Of a DNA stretch of 64,000 bases, positions 33,928 to 44,761 are shown one piece after another; position 1 is the stretch's first letter; each line of letters begins with the position of its first letter. The stretch comes from Nannochloropsis salina CCMP1776 (Eukaryota; Sar; Eustigmatophyceae; Eustigmatales; Monodopsidaceae). The stretch is from contig SDOX01000121.1 in the NCBI GenBank assembly GCA_004565275.1, forward strand, positions 401,800 through 465,799, given 5' to 3'. The position numbers and the translations under genes are program-made. The notes under the pieces were generated by a model, which worked only from the letters and a program-made list of their open reading frames with translations, was not told where the DNA came from and searched no databases.

Positions 33928-35395
33928 CTACCAGAAGAGGGCCGGCATGGTAGGCTTGGGCACGTGGCTCGTCTTGGTCGTGACGATGGAGTCGATCATC
34001 CCGTAGGCCACGGCCTCCTCGGGGGTCATGAAGAAGTCCCGATCGCAGTCCTCCTGGATCTTATCGATGGGCTGGCCCGTGTATTCGCTGATGTAGCTGT
34101 TGAGCAAGGAGCGAACAAAGAGGATCTCTTTGGCCTGTGCATGTGCGCGGGCAGAAGGTCAGACGGAGGTCAGAATCAATGCGGTAGTGCCATCGCCAGA
34201 GGCCGTCCTGGTCGTGTCCCGACAAGAGGAGTCGCGCCACAGAGAGAGAACGAAAGCCCCAGGCGACGGGGACTGTCTCCAAACAAGGCTCAAGAATGGG
34301 TACTCCCCTAGTCCCCTCCACTGTTCTCAGCCTTTTCTCCGCCGCCTTATTCCACCATCTACTCCCCTCACCTGGATCTCAATGTCGGCGGCTTGCCCCT
34401 GTGCCCCCCCCAAGGGTTGATGGATCATGATGCGGGCGTTGGGCAACGACCGCCGCTTCCCCTTGGCCCCTGCGCCCAACAAAAAAGCCCCCATAGACGC
34501 GGCCATTCCAAAACAGACCGTGGCTACATCGCATGGGACGAATTGCATGGCATCGTAGATGGCCAAACCGGCAGACACCGAGCCACCTGGGGAGTTTATG
34601 TAGAGGGTAATATCCTTCTCCTTATCCTCTTGCGCCAGGTACAAGAGCTGCGCTACCAATACGTTAGCCACCTCGTCGTCCACTTGCTGGCCCAAGAGCA
34701 GAATCCTATCCTTCAAAAGCCGGGAGAGCACGTCGATCTGCCCCGTCTGCGTCTCGATGACGGGCAGGCGGACGGGGAAGCGCTCCGGCTTCGGCTCGTC
34801 TTTCCGTCGCGGGTCCACCTCCGGTTCCTGATCTGGGGCCATACGCATACCACGAGAATCCCATTTCATACCGGGATACCTGTGTGCGACAAGGAGGGGA
34901 CCAAAGCGGGAGGAAATTCAAGCAGATAGGTTTGAGGGGATGAATAGTAGGGTCCATTGTCAGGCACGCAAGAATTTATCCACTCCTTCACTGCACATGC
35001 AAGCTTGAAAGCATTACACAATAAGCGAGCACGAAATGCCTACCAGAGATTTGGTGAAGACATCATGAGAGTCTTTCGGGCATCAGCTCGTGGCGCGCGA
35101 GGAAGCCGGGCAGTGGGGGCGATGAAGGCCTAAATGAGGGGGTAACGTGGGTTCCGAATCAATGACCGAAGGGATTGGCATGCGAGAAACTTAGACAGGG
35201 CTAAGACTCGATAGATGTTTTCTACAATATGCTTGCCGATCGTAGGGCGCAAAGCTCACGCATTGATGTCTCGGGGCGCGGCCTGCCTCTTAGTGCAAAA
35301 GTATCCTTCTTCCCCCTCCATAAGGATAACAGTAGACTCACCTCTCCAGCGACCGCTAGCATCACGGTTGCCAACAACGGTATAACTGTACGCAT
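33928..35395 (-). CDS. clpP: Plastid-targeted ClpP protease proteolytic subunit, four exons
   Basis: Serine protease subunit of the Clp complex. Exons 35395-35342, 35129-35044, 34879-34372 and 34134-33928 join in phases 0, 2 and 0, giving 284 aa. Exon 1 is a signal peptide ([18 protein letters not shown]). Exon 2 begins [15 protein letters not shown], the Ala-Phe type plastid motif of stramenopiles followed by a basic transit peptide. The mature part has [11 protein letters not shown], the nucleophile in GMAASMGA (Ser about 175), His in IMIHQPLGG (about 200) and Asp in [18 protein letters not shown]. Without exons 1-2 it would look like an untargeted protein starting at 34869. A 72-codon same-strand frame (35619-35401) ends just upstream of the start codon. 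Confidence 0.93.
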
Positions 35396-35813
35396 CTTTA
35401 TCAACTGAGGTGGCTGTCTCGAATTTGTGGTATAGGGATAGGCGGAAGGAAGGAAGGTATGAGGGGGGAAGTTGACTTGCCGATGATGCCCGAGTCTGCG
35501 GTCGTGGAGGCGGGGGCTGGAGTTGAGACGGGAACTGGAGAGGGCGAACCCGGAAAGCGGCTTGGGTCAAAAAGCTCCATCAAAACGTGCAGCTCATTAC
35601 TTTCTACATTTGGTCGCATAGCGGTGCATTGAATTTCGCCGTGTTGGTGGCCTTGCGGTCAGAACCTATCTGTGCAGTGCCAGCACAGGCGTCTCCGTGC
35701 TCCTCCCGGTTCTCCCTCCCAACAGAGGCTCGGAACGTCTAGGCCCATGTCGCGGTCCCTGAATTCTTTATCAACACCCCAATTTTGAGCCGCACCACCA
35801 ATTTACAGGAACA
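35396..35813. other. Divergent promoter between clpP and the BSD-domain gene, with possible upstream frame
   Basis: The spacing between the two start codons is about 420 bases. On the minus strand a 72-codon ATG frame (35619-35401) ends five bases before the clpP start. It could be an upstream frame or an alternative first exon of clpP. No other feature is visible. Confidence 0.5.
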
Positions 35814-36998
35814 ATGTGGCGAACTTTCCAGCAAGATATCTCTGAATTTGTAAGCGTTGTGACGGGCGACGCCAAGGAGGCTCTTTCCTCAGTCCTGCAA
35901 ACCCCGTCCGAGCATGACAACACACACGTCATGAGAAAAAGCTGCGACAAGTCAAATACAAACCTGCATAGCACCCTCTCTGCGCAAGATGAGGACCTAT
36001 TATCTCTCCAGCGCGATCCCAAAACCTACACTGAAGCCATAGCTGAGGAAGACAAGGAGCGGTGGCAGATATTTTTGGCTCAGCTAAACCTTGACACGAA
36101 ACAGGACGAAATAGCCCGGCTGCTGGAGGACCAGGAGCACGTAGCTCGCCTATACAACGTGCTCATTAGCAGCGACCAAAAACATAATGACGGGAACGGC
36201 ACGGGGAACCAAATCGACCACGAGACGTTTTGGTCCCGTTATTTCTTCAAGGTGGAATCTCTCTTGCGCCCTCAGCGTGATTTCCCCATTCCCTTGAACT
36301 TGACGGATGGGGATGATGAGGAAGACCTGTCGTGGGGGGACGAAGATGAGGACGTCAGTGGGAAGAAAGACAAGAGTGCTGAAGGTGTCCGAGCGCCAGG
36401 CGCAGAAGGTAATTTTACAGAACCAACGGGAGCCTCCAAGAGTTCCAGCCCCATGGAGGAGCCAGACTTAGATCATGCAGCTTCCTCGTCGCACGCACAA
36501 AATGTTGTTGCTGATAGTGCCGTGAATGAGAATGGTGTGACAAAAAGCAATCGTGTGACCCACTGCGACGAAGAACGAGAAGAGAGAAGTGATACCCCTT
36601 GTACGAGTACTCCTGCACTCGAGGCACCACCTCTCCAAGCAAAAGTTGAAAAGTACGAGAACCTCGTCAATGAAATGAGAAAGGAAATTTCGAATTTGAA
36701 AAGCAAATGTACAACGTTGGAGAGGCAATGCGCAGACGCCATCCAGAAAGAAGGGAGGGTCGTCGCACAACTGAGTGGTACCTTAACGGCTCTCAAGCAA
36801 AGCCAGGATGAGTGCTTACAATTACGGAAACAATGTCAAGACCTTAAAGAACAGCAGCCGAAGGGAGTGATACAGCAGGAAAATCAGGAGTCAGTGCAGC
36901 AGATGCGGGTACCGGAGGTCAAGAACACGATTATCCGCAGAGAGGAAGGAAGCAAGCAGGACGAGCGAGACTACGAAGAGTTGGAATCTTGGTCTTGA
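35814..36998 (+). CDS. BSD-domain protein with C-terminal coiled coil
   Basis: Single exon, 394 aa from ATG 35814. The N-terminus (MWRTFQQDISEFVSVVTGDAKEAL) is an amphipathic helix like those at the start of BSDC1/SYAP1-type proteins. The BSD domain lies at about 95-152: IARLLEDQEHVARLYNVLI, then HETFWSRYFFKVESL with the conserved F-W pair. An acidic stretch follows (DGDDEEDLSWGDEDED). A coiled coil (KVEKYENLVNEMRKEISNLK) spans about 275-345. The C-terminus is acidic and ends ELESWS. BSD domains occur in TFIIH subunits and in membrane-linked signalling proteins; the N-terminal helix favours the second group. The exact function is unknown. Confidence 0.82.
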   Translation: MWRTFQQDISEFVSVVTGDAKEALSSVLQTPSEHDNTHVMRKSCDKSNTNLHSTLSAQDEDLLSLQRDPKTYTEAIAEEDKERWQIFLAQLNLDTKQDEIARLLEDQEHVARLYNVLISSDQKHNDGNGTGNQIDHETFWSRYFFKVESLLRPQRDFPIPLNLTDGDDEEDLSWGDEDEDVSGKKDKSAEGVRAPGAEGNFTEPTGASKSSSPMEEPDLDHAASSSHAQNVVADSAVNENGVTKSNRVTHCDEEREERSDTPCTSTPALEAPPLQAKVEKYENLVNEMRKEISNLKSKCTTLERQCADAIQKEGRVVAQLSGTLTALKQSQDECLQLRKQCQDLKEQQPKGVIQQENQESVQQMRVPEVKNTIIRREEGSKQDERDYEELESWS

Positions 36999-37156
36999 CA
37001 GCTACTAAAAAACTTTTACTGTTTTGGGATTTATAGACAATTTGCTATGTCGCATTTCATGCAATTAGGATACATTTTCATTCATTTACTCTTATTGTTT
37101 AACTTATTTACCTCCCGTGGATATCGTCATTGCCTCTCGACTCCTCCATCCATAGC

Positions 37157-40100
37157 TCATGTGCACACTGGTGAGTTGCTGGTGGGGTCGACGTAGACTT
37201 TGTTCTGGTGGTTGTGGCAGACAATTTGAGCTTTCGGGGCCGACAAACCTCCCGCGTTTGGGTTCGCGGCCGGCCCCTTTTCCCTGCTTTCAAAGATGCC
37301 AGCAGGCCGCAGGACAAATATGAGGTCAGAGCGCACCATCTTCGTGTCTGGAGGGGGATTGACGACGGAGAAAGGCAAGGGCGCGTCCATCAACCCCCGT
37401 GGACGGTAGAGGCCTATCGGCACCAGGCCCATGTGCATAAATGCGTCAACCAAGTCAGCATAGCGCGCCCCAAGGAAAGCTCGCGGCAGCGGCATTTCAT
37501 CCAAAGATGAGCGCAGCAAGTCAATAGAATCCTGTAAATTCTCTACCTCCGGTGGCGCATCATCGAGTCCTGTCGAGTCACAGTAGAGGTCGCGGCCCGT
37601 GTATCCAAACGGCACCTCTGCGTCTACGTCTTTCTGCCCCGTGTCATCAGTGGCGTCTCCCAACATCTCTTTCAACATTTCTGCGTCCAGAATTTCCCCC
37701 TCAGAAGCTGTCGCACACGTCCCAACTTGAAACTCATCGCCCAAAAGGTCGTCGGAGCTAGAGCGAATCACTTCTTTCCACAACCTCAGAGCGTAAGGAT
37801 TTTTATACATATAGATGAAGAACACGTCAAAGAAAGAGCGACAACAGACACGGCCAGCCGCAAAAAGGGGAGAGCCGTGCTCAGGAAGACTGGCTCGTTC
37901 AGGAATGGGTACGAAGGACTGCGCCCGCGACCGACGTTTCACGTCGTCGCCATATCTGTGGCCATAATAAGCTTCCTGATGCGGGAGGTCTGTGTTAAAC
38001 TGTCCATGACGCGACACAGATAAAGCGCCAGCGTCGTGATGGGCATTGAGCCTGGTGTTTGTCAGAGCCTCCGTCGAAGCGGCAGAGATAGCCACCGGTT
38101 GGGATTTCGAGTTTCCGCGGATGGCATCCGCGTGGGGCGGCCAAGCCTTCGTACTGTTGGAAAGTCTGGGATGGCCGGAAGCACCTGCACTCATCGCGCT
38201 GAACTGCCCGGAGAAACGAACTCGCTGCCGCAGTAGGTCCATGTTTGGCTCATTCCAAAGATCCACTACAGTGAACACCCGCGTGTACAAGCGTTCGCGC
38301 AAAATGCCCTCAAGCTTGAAAGACGAGAGGAGCACATGGCGGTCAACCAGGACAGGATCGCGCTCCCCTACTTGATCCTGGCGTCGAGGTATGTCATCAC
38401 CCAGCAATACCACTGCGTACGCATTTTCCACGCAGCAATACTGAAGGTCTGCCCGAATTTTAGGAGAACCCTTTATGAAGTAGATGTCGCGCGTGTTGGG
38501 GGCCTCCAGGTCGCGAACAGCCCGTGACGTCTGTCGCAGCCGTTGGCGCAGTCCTTGCAGTAATGTGGCGAAGCGGTTCGAGTCAGTGCATAAAACGACG
38601 ATGGGCATGTGCAAGAGTTTCCGAAAAGCTGAGACAAACTGGATGAATGTATCTGCGGATTGAGCAGCCTCATTACAGAGCCCTAGGACCACGTGATTTC
38701 GCAGCCCACCCTCTGGCAAGGGACTATGGTTGGCATCTAAAAGCTGCGTTAGCATATCACGCGCTCCTTGCACCTTTTTGACCACCGAATCCACAAATAC
38801 AGGTGTCTGTGCCGAGTGTTTCGAGCAATGTTGCGTTTCTTCCTGTCCTCCCCTCGGCTTCAATCTCCACCATTCCCTCGTGTCCGAGACCCGCCCGTTC
38901 TTGGCGCTCTCGTCCAGAGATTCAGAGTCTTGGGTATCTTGGTGACTGTTTGTTCCGCCTGAGGAATTCCCATTTTCAGTCACTTTGTCTGTCGAGCGAG
39001 AAGACGCCAAGAACGCCTCGCCGGGCATTTCTTCCCAATCGTGAAGATAGCGCGAAATTCCATTGGATTCACGTGTACGCCTGACATGATCATCGTGAGC
39101 CTCCTGTAAAATTCGATGCGCCTCGGACAGCATGTCTTTATGCCGTGCTCGTAAGGTGCGATGCAGCTGGGCCTGATGATATGTCCGAGACGGGCGCTGG
39201 GCATGCCGAGGAGGAGCACATTCGTCCTTGGGGTCGTGATCCTCCCGTCTGTCGCCCGCACTGGGAAACGTATCGCGGACCATCGTTTCCGAAGACGTAG
39301 AGGCAGACTTGGTGTTGCGAGCACGTCCAGCATTCGAGCATTGCATGCTTCTCAATCGCGTGATACGTGGGGGGGGTAAATCCGACGCCCGCAGCTTTAT
39401 TCGCGGGCGCTCTGCCAGGCTGGCGAGAACATCCAGCCTGTTCAGATTCTGGTGCTTGAGTTTCTCAAAGGCCGCATGCACGACCTGCCAGCCCGAAACA
39501 ATGAAATAGGCCCCTACCGCACGCACGCGGGATGAGTGAAAGCGGTAGTAGTGGTGCGGGTTGAGCAGGAAAACGCCGTTGACCTCCAGGCCCACCATGA
39601 CGAGTCCAAACCTCCGATACAGGTACCTGGCCACCTCTGCGAACGTTCGACCCTCCAAAGGAGAGTCCGGTATGACCGCCAACTCGTGGCGCACCACGCG
39701 CTGTCGACCGCCCCCCCGAAAGGTTTTGAACCATGCTGGCTCTTTGGTTCTCTCCTCGCCGCCAAAAGGGTCGCCCTTCAGAAGAATCATGAAGAAGGAC
39801 AGAAGGCCGGGAAAGGCCACGCCGTAGGCCATGAGGCGCAGACGGATGATGTGCGGACAGTAGGCGTGCCGAAAGCCCAGACCTCGCGTCAATTCCTCCA
39901 TGGCGGTGGCAGTGTGCGTCTGGATAATTATGCGTTCTGACAGTTGCTCATCTGGCTCCTCCTGCTCCTCCCTTACCCTTTCATCGCCGAGACTGTTTAT
40001 CCCTTGCTCCAGCACCGAAAGGGCGCCCCGCAGATAGGAGTTGGACCGGATGCGGGACAACCAGGGAACGGAAGTCTGGCGGGCGGGCTCCAGTCCTGAC

Positions 40101-42640
40101 ACTGGGTTCTCCACATCCCGTGAACCTTCTTGGTCAAGCGGCAGCGGGGAGGAGGAGGGGGCCAAAGTCTTGACTGGTTTCCGCGGAGAGCGCGTGGCCG
40201 AGGCATCTTTGGACCTGGTCGATGGCAGGAGCCCGAGCGAGGACACAGTCCGGATTAGGAAGTTGTCCTCCTCCTCCTCCTCGTCCGAAAAGGGAAATGT
40301 GGTGGTATCGAACTGGCGCACCAAGTATTTTCGAGCCGCCACCGCCGTCAAGAGGATACGGTCTTGATCCTTTTGAATGTCCTGGCCGAGGAAATCCGCC
40401 TGAATAAAGATGGCTTGGGCGTGTCCAGCCCCTGCCCGGCGAAGGTCCTCCGCACTCCACGGACTCCCGTGCAGGTACATGACTCGATCCTGGTATCGAG
40501 GGTGTTTCAATAGGGACTGGAGCCTGTCGGGATTCAGAGAGGTCAAGGGGGAGAGTCTTACATGACGTGTGCGGGCAAGGTCTCCTGTCGAAAAGCAAAG
40601 ACCGGTCCACGACACCTCGTCCGCCTAGGCGGAAAGGTAAATGCCTGTCTCAGAATGGGACTTCAAGCCAGTCAACGTCCAACCAGGACGCACACCCATG
40701 CACTCTAAATGCCGAATGTCGCGATCGAGTGCGAAGGTGCCGTGTCCTCCAGGCAACCCTCGGTACCAATCGATGCCACGCTTTCATGTATGCACCCTCT
40801 TCTGCCAGTTCGATCGGATCAGTAGTATGAGGGAAGGTCCCTCGATCCTTCCCACGTTGCTCAGTGCGGGCTGGCTTGACCTTGATGCACGCGCGAAGTA
40901 GACTATGTGTCCTCACAGCCTTGCGCAAGAAATCTTTCCCACATTCGTGCCTCCCATAATCTCTCACACAGCCCCATGCAGGGGCATCCCCGCACGAAAC
41001 AAGAAACGCTACGCTCACAACACTCCATGACACTTCACAAAATACCACAATGCAATCCCTGGCATCCCCAACCGACCTACCAGGGGTCCGGCTCCGTGGG
41101 CGAAAGAATGACGAGGCGAAAGTTGTGCTCGAGACGCTCGTTGCCGTGCAAAAATTGTTCGACGAAGCTAGCTAAAACCGGGTAGGTAATTGTACCCAGC
41201 AAAACGGCATGTTCCGTATTTCGGACGGGTCGGAAGGCGGCGGTCCGGTAGGCTGATTTGGAGGAAATAGCTTCCACGAGCTTCCCGACTTGATAAGGAA
41301 TACAGCATAGGAAGAAAAATATGGTACAGAGCACGACCATGCGCGAGAGGAAGGAGGAAGGGACGATGTCCTGTGGTTTGTTGAGAGGTGCATGAGTTAT
41401 TGAAGGAGCGGTGCGCCCCGCGCGCGACCGGCCCTGGTGTCCCCAAGGCCTGTGGCCCATCGAGCCTCGGAATGCTGGCTGGAACACTCACAGACAGACC
41501 ATGGCCGAGCACACTTACCCCGTAGCCGACTGTCGCGAGCGTCACACTGATGAAGTAAAGGGCGTCGAACCATTGGAAAGTCGCCATGTCGGACGGGAGC
41601 GAGAAGGACTTGTTGTGCTCGTGCGTGTCGATGAAGTAGACGAGGCCTGAGGGAGGCAAGGCCGGGGGTATAGGGCAGAGGGACAATTTATACCGTGTCA
41701 CACAGTGCGATGTCAGAGTGATGGACGATTGATACGATTACAACGTGACTTAGCCGATCCCTCACCCATTCACCGGGATTCACCACGAGGAAGGCTGGAG
41801 CACCGGCACCTCGACTACATCCAGGACGCAGACCCGCAGCACCCTCCTCCTACCTGTGGAGATGAAGATGGTCCCACACAGCCAGAAGCTGAGTTTGATG
41901 ATCCGGACCGTGACGCTGTTGCTGTTGTCGAAGGGCTTGGGGCTGGTCAAACGGCGCCGGGAATACGGCATGGGAACGCCGGCGCTGGAGTCTGGGAAGA
42001 AGCGCATGACCCTGAAGACCTTGAGTCCCCGCAAAACTCGGCACAAGCTCCCGATCTCGATCCACGTCTCCATCCATCTTTTTATCCTCCCGTGAGTGAA
42101 GGAGTGCACGAGGAAGGGCACGAGCGGCAGGATGGAGACCAGGTCGATGATGCCGTTGAAGCTGACCACATACCGCCACCGGTCCAGAGCGAAGGCGAGC
42201 GTCAGCACGTAGTCCACCAAAAAGGTTAGGGAGAGGAAGACCTCCAGGGAGATGAACACGACGTTTTGGAAGGGGTTATCATAGTAGGTCTCGAATACGT
42301 ACAGGACACAGGCGAAGACGGAGAGAGAGAACATGAAGAGCTGGGATGCATAGGAGCGAAAATATGCCTCTGAGACGTCTTTCAGGTTCCAGCAGGAACG
42401 GTAGCGCTTGTCTTCCTCCTCATCCAAGAGAATCGGGGAATCTCGTGAGTTATTGATGGTGTTGTGCGTACGTCGTCGTCGCAAAGGGAAATTCCCTCCC
42501 ATACAATCCGCCATCAAAGGGCGACACCCCCCGACCGTGTTGTCGCCCGGTCTTGGGTCTCCCCCATGACCCATCCGCCCTTCTGGTACTTCGAGGGACT
42601 CTAAGGGATCGGTCACATTTTGTACCGTGCCCTCCTCCAT
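37157..42640 (-). CDS. Large BK/Slo-like six-helix potassium channel with RCK gating region
   Basis: Four exons, 42640-41854, 41646-41519, 41370-41081 and 40523-37157, join in phases 1, 0 and 2, giving 1523 aa. S1-S4 lie in exon 1; the S4-like segment RVLRGLKVFRVMRFF has spaced Arg/Lys. Exon 2 carries the pore helix and filter TVGYG, and exon 3 opens with the filter Asp (TVGYG-D). S6 is VVLCTIFFFLCCIPYQVGKLV. The first RCK domain follows (EHAVLLGTITYPVLASFVEQF...VMYLHGSPWSAEDLRRA...AIFIQAD). A long C-terminal part contains a second nucleotide-binding-like segment (LRNHVVLGLCN, PIVVLCTDSNRF) amid large disordered inserts. Slo-type channels open with Ca2+ or other ligands and voltage. Gating ligand here is unknown; no classical Ca bowl was recognised. 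Confidence 0.9.
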
Positions 42641-43542
42641 CTATTTCAACGCCCCGCGGGATACTCTGTTGAACATGGTGAAGGATCATTTAAGGCTACA
42701 TGAGGGAAAATGTAGTATCTGTGAACCTAGGTTCACTGCTGGTTTAAAGGTCGCCATATTAAGAAAGAGAGCACCAAATATGTTATCGAACGCACCGAAA
42801 CGGTAGATTTACGAAAAAAGCCAGCCAAATCGATCGTAAAGATTATGCGGCTGCTTTGATTTATGCAATTAGCGGGACGACGAGAACAATAGTCCAGGAA
42901 CATGAAAAGCGTCTGGAAAAACTCAAAGAACGAAACCCCACAAGAATCCACTGCAAAGCACCACGATCTCGGTCTATCCATCCATGACACCATTTCTCGC
43001 AGACTTTGTGGGGTCTAATGCCCTGAGAAGTGCCCCGCCAACCTCCTGCGGCCATCGCCCCGAGTGAGTCGCGCGACTGCGCCACGCACTCCGACCCCCG
43101 TCCCATCCCCTCCTGACGCGGAGGCCTCACCACAAGGGCTCTGGTGGTTTCTGTCGACGATGCTCGTGGGGATATGCGGTCACGGTGGAGACAAGGCCAG
43201 GTGGAGGATGACGCGACGCATTCGCACGGTCACGGCATGGGGTGAAGGGGAACTGGGAGCAAGCTGAAGAGCTGGGGTTGGGCGAAGGGGGCGTGCGGGC
43301 ATATGTTAATCCATACTCGAGTGACAGCTCGCCCGACAGAAACAACCACCCCTGTGGCACCGCCTCGTCATAGAGATTGATGGTTGTGTGTGTGCAATCT
43401 CTGCTGCCGACGAGGTATTCGTCAGTGCGTCCCCTCTCCTCCAGACTGTCTCCTTATCCGACGAATCAACATTCACTTCGTGTTTCATTTCCTTGTAGCT
43501 TACATCTGCCACTTACAGGTGCCGACGAGGATCCTCCACATC
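42641..43542. other. Divergent promoter region between the K+ channel and the reductase
   Basis: About 0.9 kb separates the two start codons. It holds a perfect 16-base palindrome at 42721-42736. Near the right end, GCCGACGAGG occurs twice (around 43410 and 43521), at positions that could act as splice sites of a short 5' exon of the reductase gene. No other gene is seen. Confidence 0.55.
42721..42736. promoter_or_regulatory. Perfect 16-bp palindrome upstream of the K+ channel gene
   Basis: GTGAACCTAGGTTCAC is identical to its reverse complement and lies about 80 bases upstream of the channel start codon. A site for a dimeric DNA-binding protein is one reading; chance cannot be excluded. Confidence 0.45.
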
Positions 43543-44487
43543 ATGACAAGCACCATCGATGCAGGAGTATGCGGTTTCATAGGGCTGGGGTTGATGGGAA
43601 TGGGGATGGCGAAGAATTTACTGAAAAAGCGGCAGCACCACCTCATCATCTGGAACCGAGACACAGGCAAAGCCCGAGACCTCGCCACCGCATTTCCAGG
43701 CCGCGTTACCGTAGCAAACACGCCCAAAGAAGTGGTATCCACGGCGCAGGTGACGTTTTCGATGCTCTCTACGCTTGAGGCTTCTGCGGCTGTATTCGAG
43801 GGCCCCGACGGCGTTTTGGCGGGGACAGGGCCGTCCACAGCCATTGTGGATTGTGCGACACTGACACCGGAGCGCATGGCGGAAATGGCAACGCAGGTGG
43901 AAGAGAAAGGTGCCATCTTCTTGGAAGCGCCCGTGTCTGGAAGCAAGGGCCCGGCCGAACAGGGCACGTTGATCTTCATGTGCGCAGGGGACAAAGCGCT
44001 GTACGAGCGAGTCGCTGAGGACCTGGACGCCATGGGAAAGGCTAGATACTTCTTGGGTGCAGTTGGAGCAGCATCACGGATGAAGATCGTCGTGAATATG
44101 ACCATGGGTGGCATGCTGGCCTGCTTCTCGGAGGGCCTGGGCCTGGCAAAAGCAGCGGATTTGCCTCTGGAGGACCTCCTGGAGATCTTGGATGGGGGAG
44201 CATGTGCTTGCCCCATGTTCAAATTGAAAGGGCCTCACATGTTGCGACGAAGCTATGACGCCGCATTCCCCCTGAAGCACGCCCAGAAAGACATGCGGTT
44301 CGCCGTGGAGCTGGGTGACAAGCTCGCGCAGCCCTTGCCTGTGTCAGCGGCGGCCAACGAGGTGTATAAGAGGGCACGGCAGCAAGGCCACGAAGACGAT
44401 GATTTTAGTGCTGTTGCAGAGGTTACTGTGCACCATGACAAACAGGTGAATGGGGGGGCAGCGAACGGGAAAGCGGGGCGAGCGTGA
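43543..44487 (+). CDS. GLYR: Glyoxylate/succinic semialdehyde reductase (beta-hydroxyacid dehydrogenase family)
   Basis: NADPH-dependent reductase of glyoxylate and succinic semialdehyde, 314 aa from ATG 43543. Dinucleotide-binding motif GFIGLGLMGMGMAKNLL at the N-terminus; substrate-binding EAPVSGSKGPAEQGTL; catalytic Lys in MKIVVNMTMGGML; and the plant-GLYR-like tail AAFPLKHAQKDMRFA...PVSAAANEVYKRA. The frame stays open upstream to 43384. A short upstream exon from about 43380 (M-V-V-C-V-Q-S-L-L-P-T-R) could splice in phase through the repeated GCCGACGAGG, giving an organelle-type leader, so targeting is uncertain. The enzyme detoxifies reactive aldehydes, glyoxylate coming from photorespiration. 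The divergent neighbour is the K+ channel. Confidence 0.88.
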   Translation: MTSTIDAGVCGFIGLGLMGMGMAKNLLKKRQHHLIIWNRDTGKARDLATAFPGRVTVANTPKEVVSTAQVTFSMLSTLEASAAVFEGPDGVLAGTGPSTAIVDCATLTPERMAEMATQVEEKGAIFLEAPVSGSKGPAEQGTLIFMCAGDKALYERVAEDLDAMGKARYFLGAVGAASRMKIVVNMTMGGMLACFSEGLGLAKAADLPLEDLLEILDGGACACPMFKLKGPHMLRRSYDAAFPLKHAQKDMRFAVELGDKLAQPLPVSAAANEVYKRARQQGHEDDDFSAVAEVTVHHDKQVNGGAANGKAGRA

Positions 44488-44761
44488 AAGGGATAAAATA
44501 CGACAATTTTGATGCGAAGGCGTGGGAAAAAAAAAAGATTGGAAGTTAGCATTGTATGTAATTAAGAATTCATCAGAACAGTTACAAAGCAAGCGTTGAG
44601 CGAAGCGCTGGCGCGGAAAGAAAAAAATGACAGTCGAAATAAAACTCGCGGGTCCTGGCTTGTTAACCTCCCCCCATCCCTTACGTCGCACGATGAATTA
44701 TGTACAAACACTGCTGCCCTTTCTCTCACATAGGTCTGAAGCTGAGCAACAGAAATGCTTG

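Noticed and set aside
33366-33953. Overlapping frames of 100-125 codons between the PX gene and clpP
   Set aside because: Both strands are open at once, no motifs, and the area is a convergent 3' gap.
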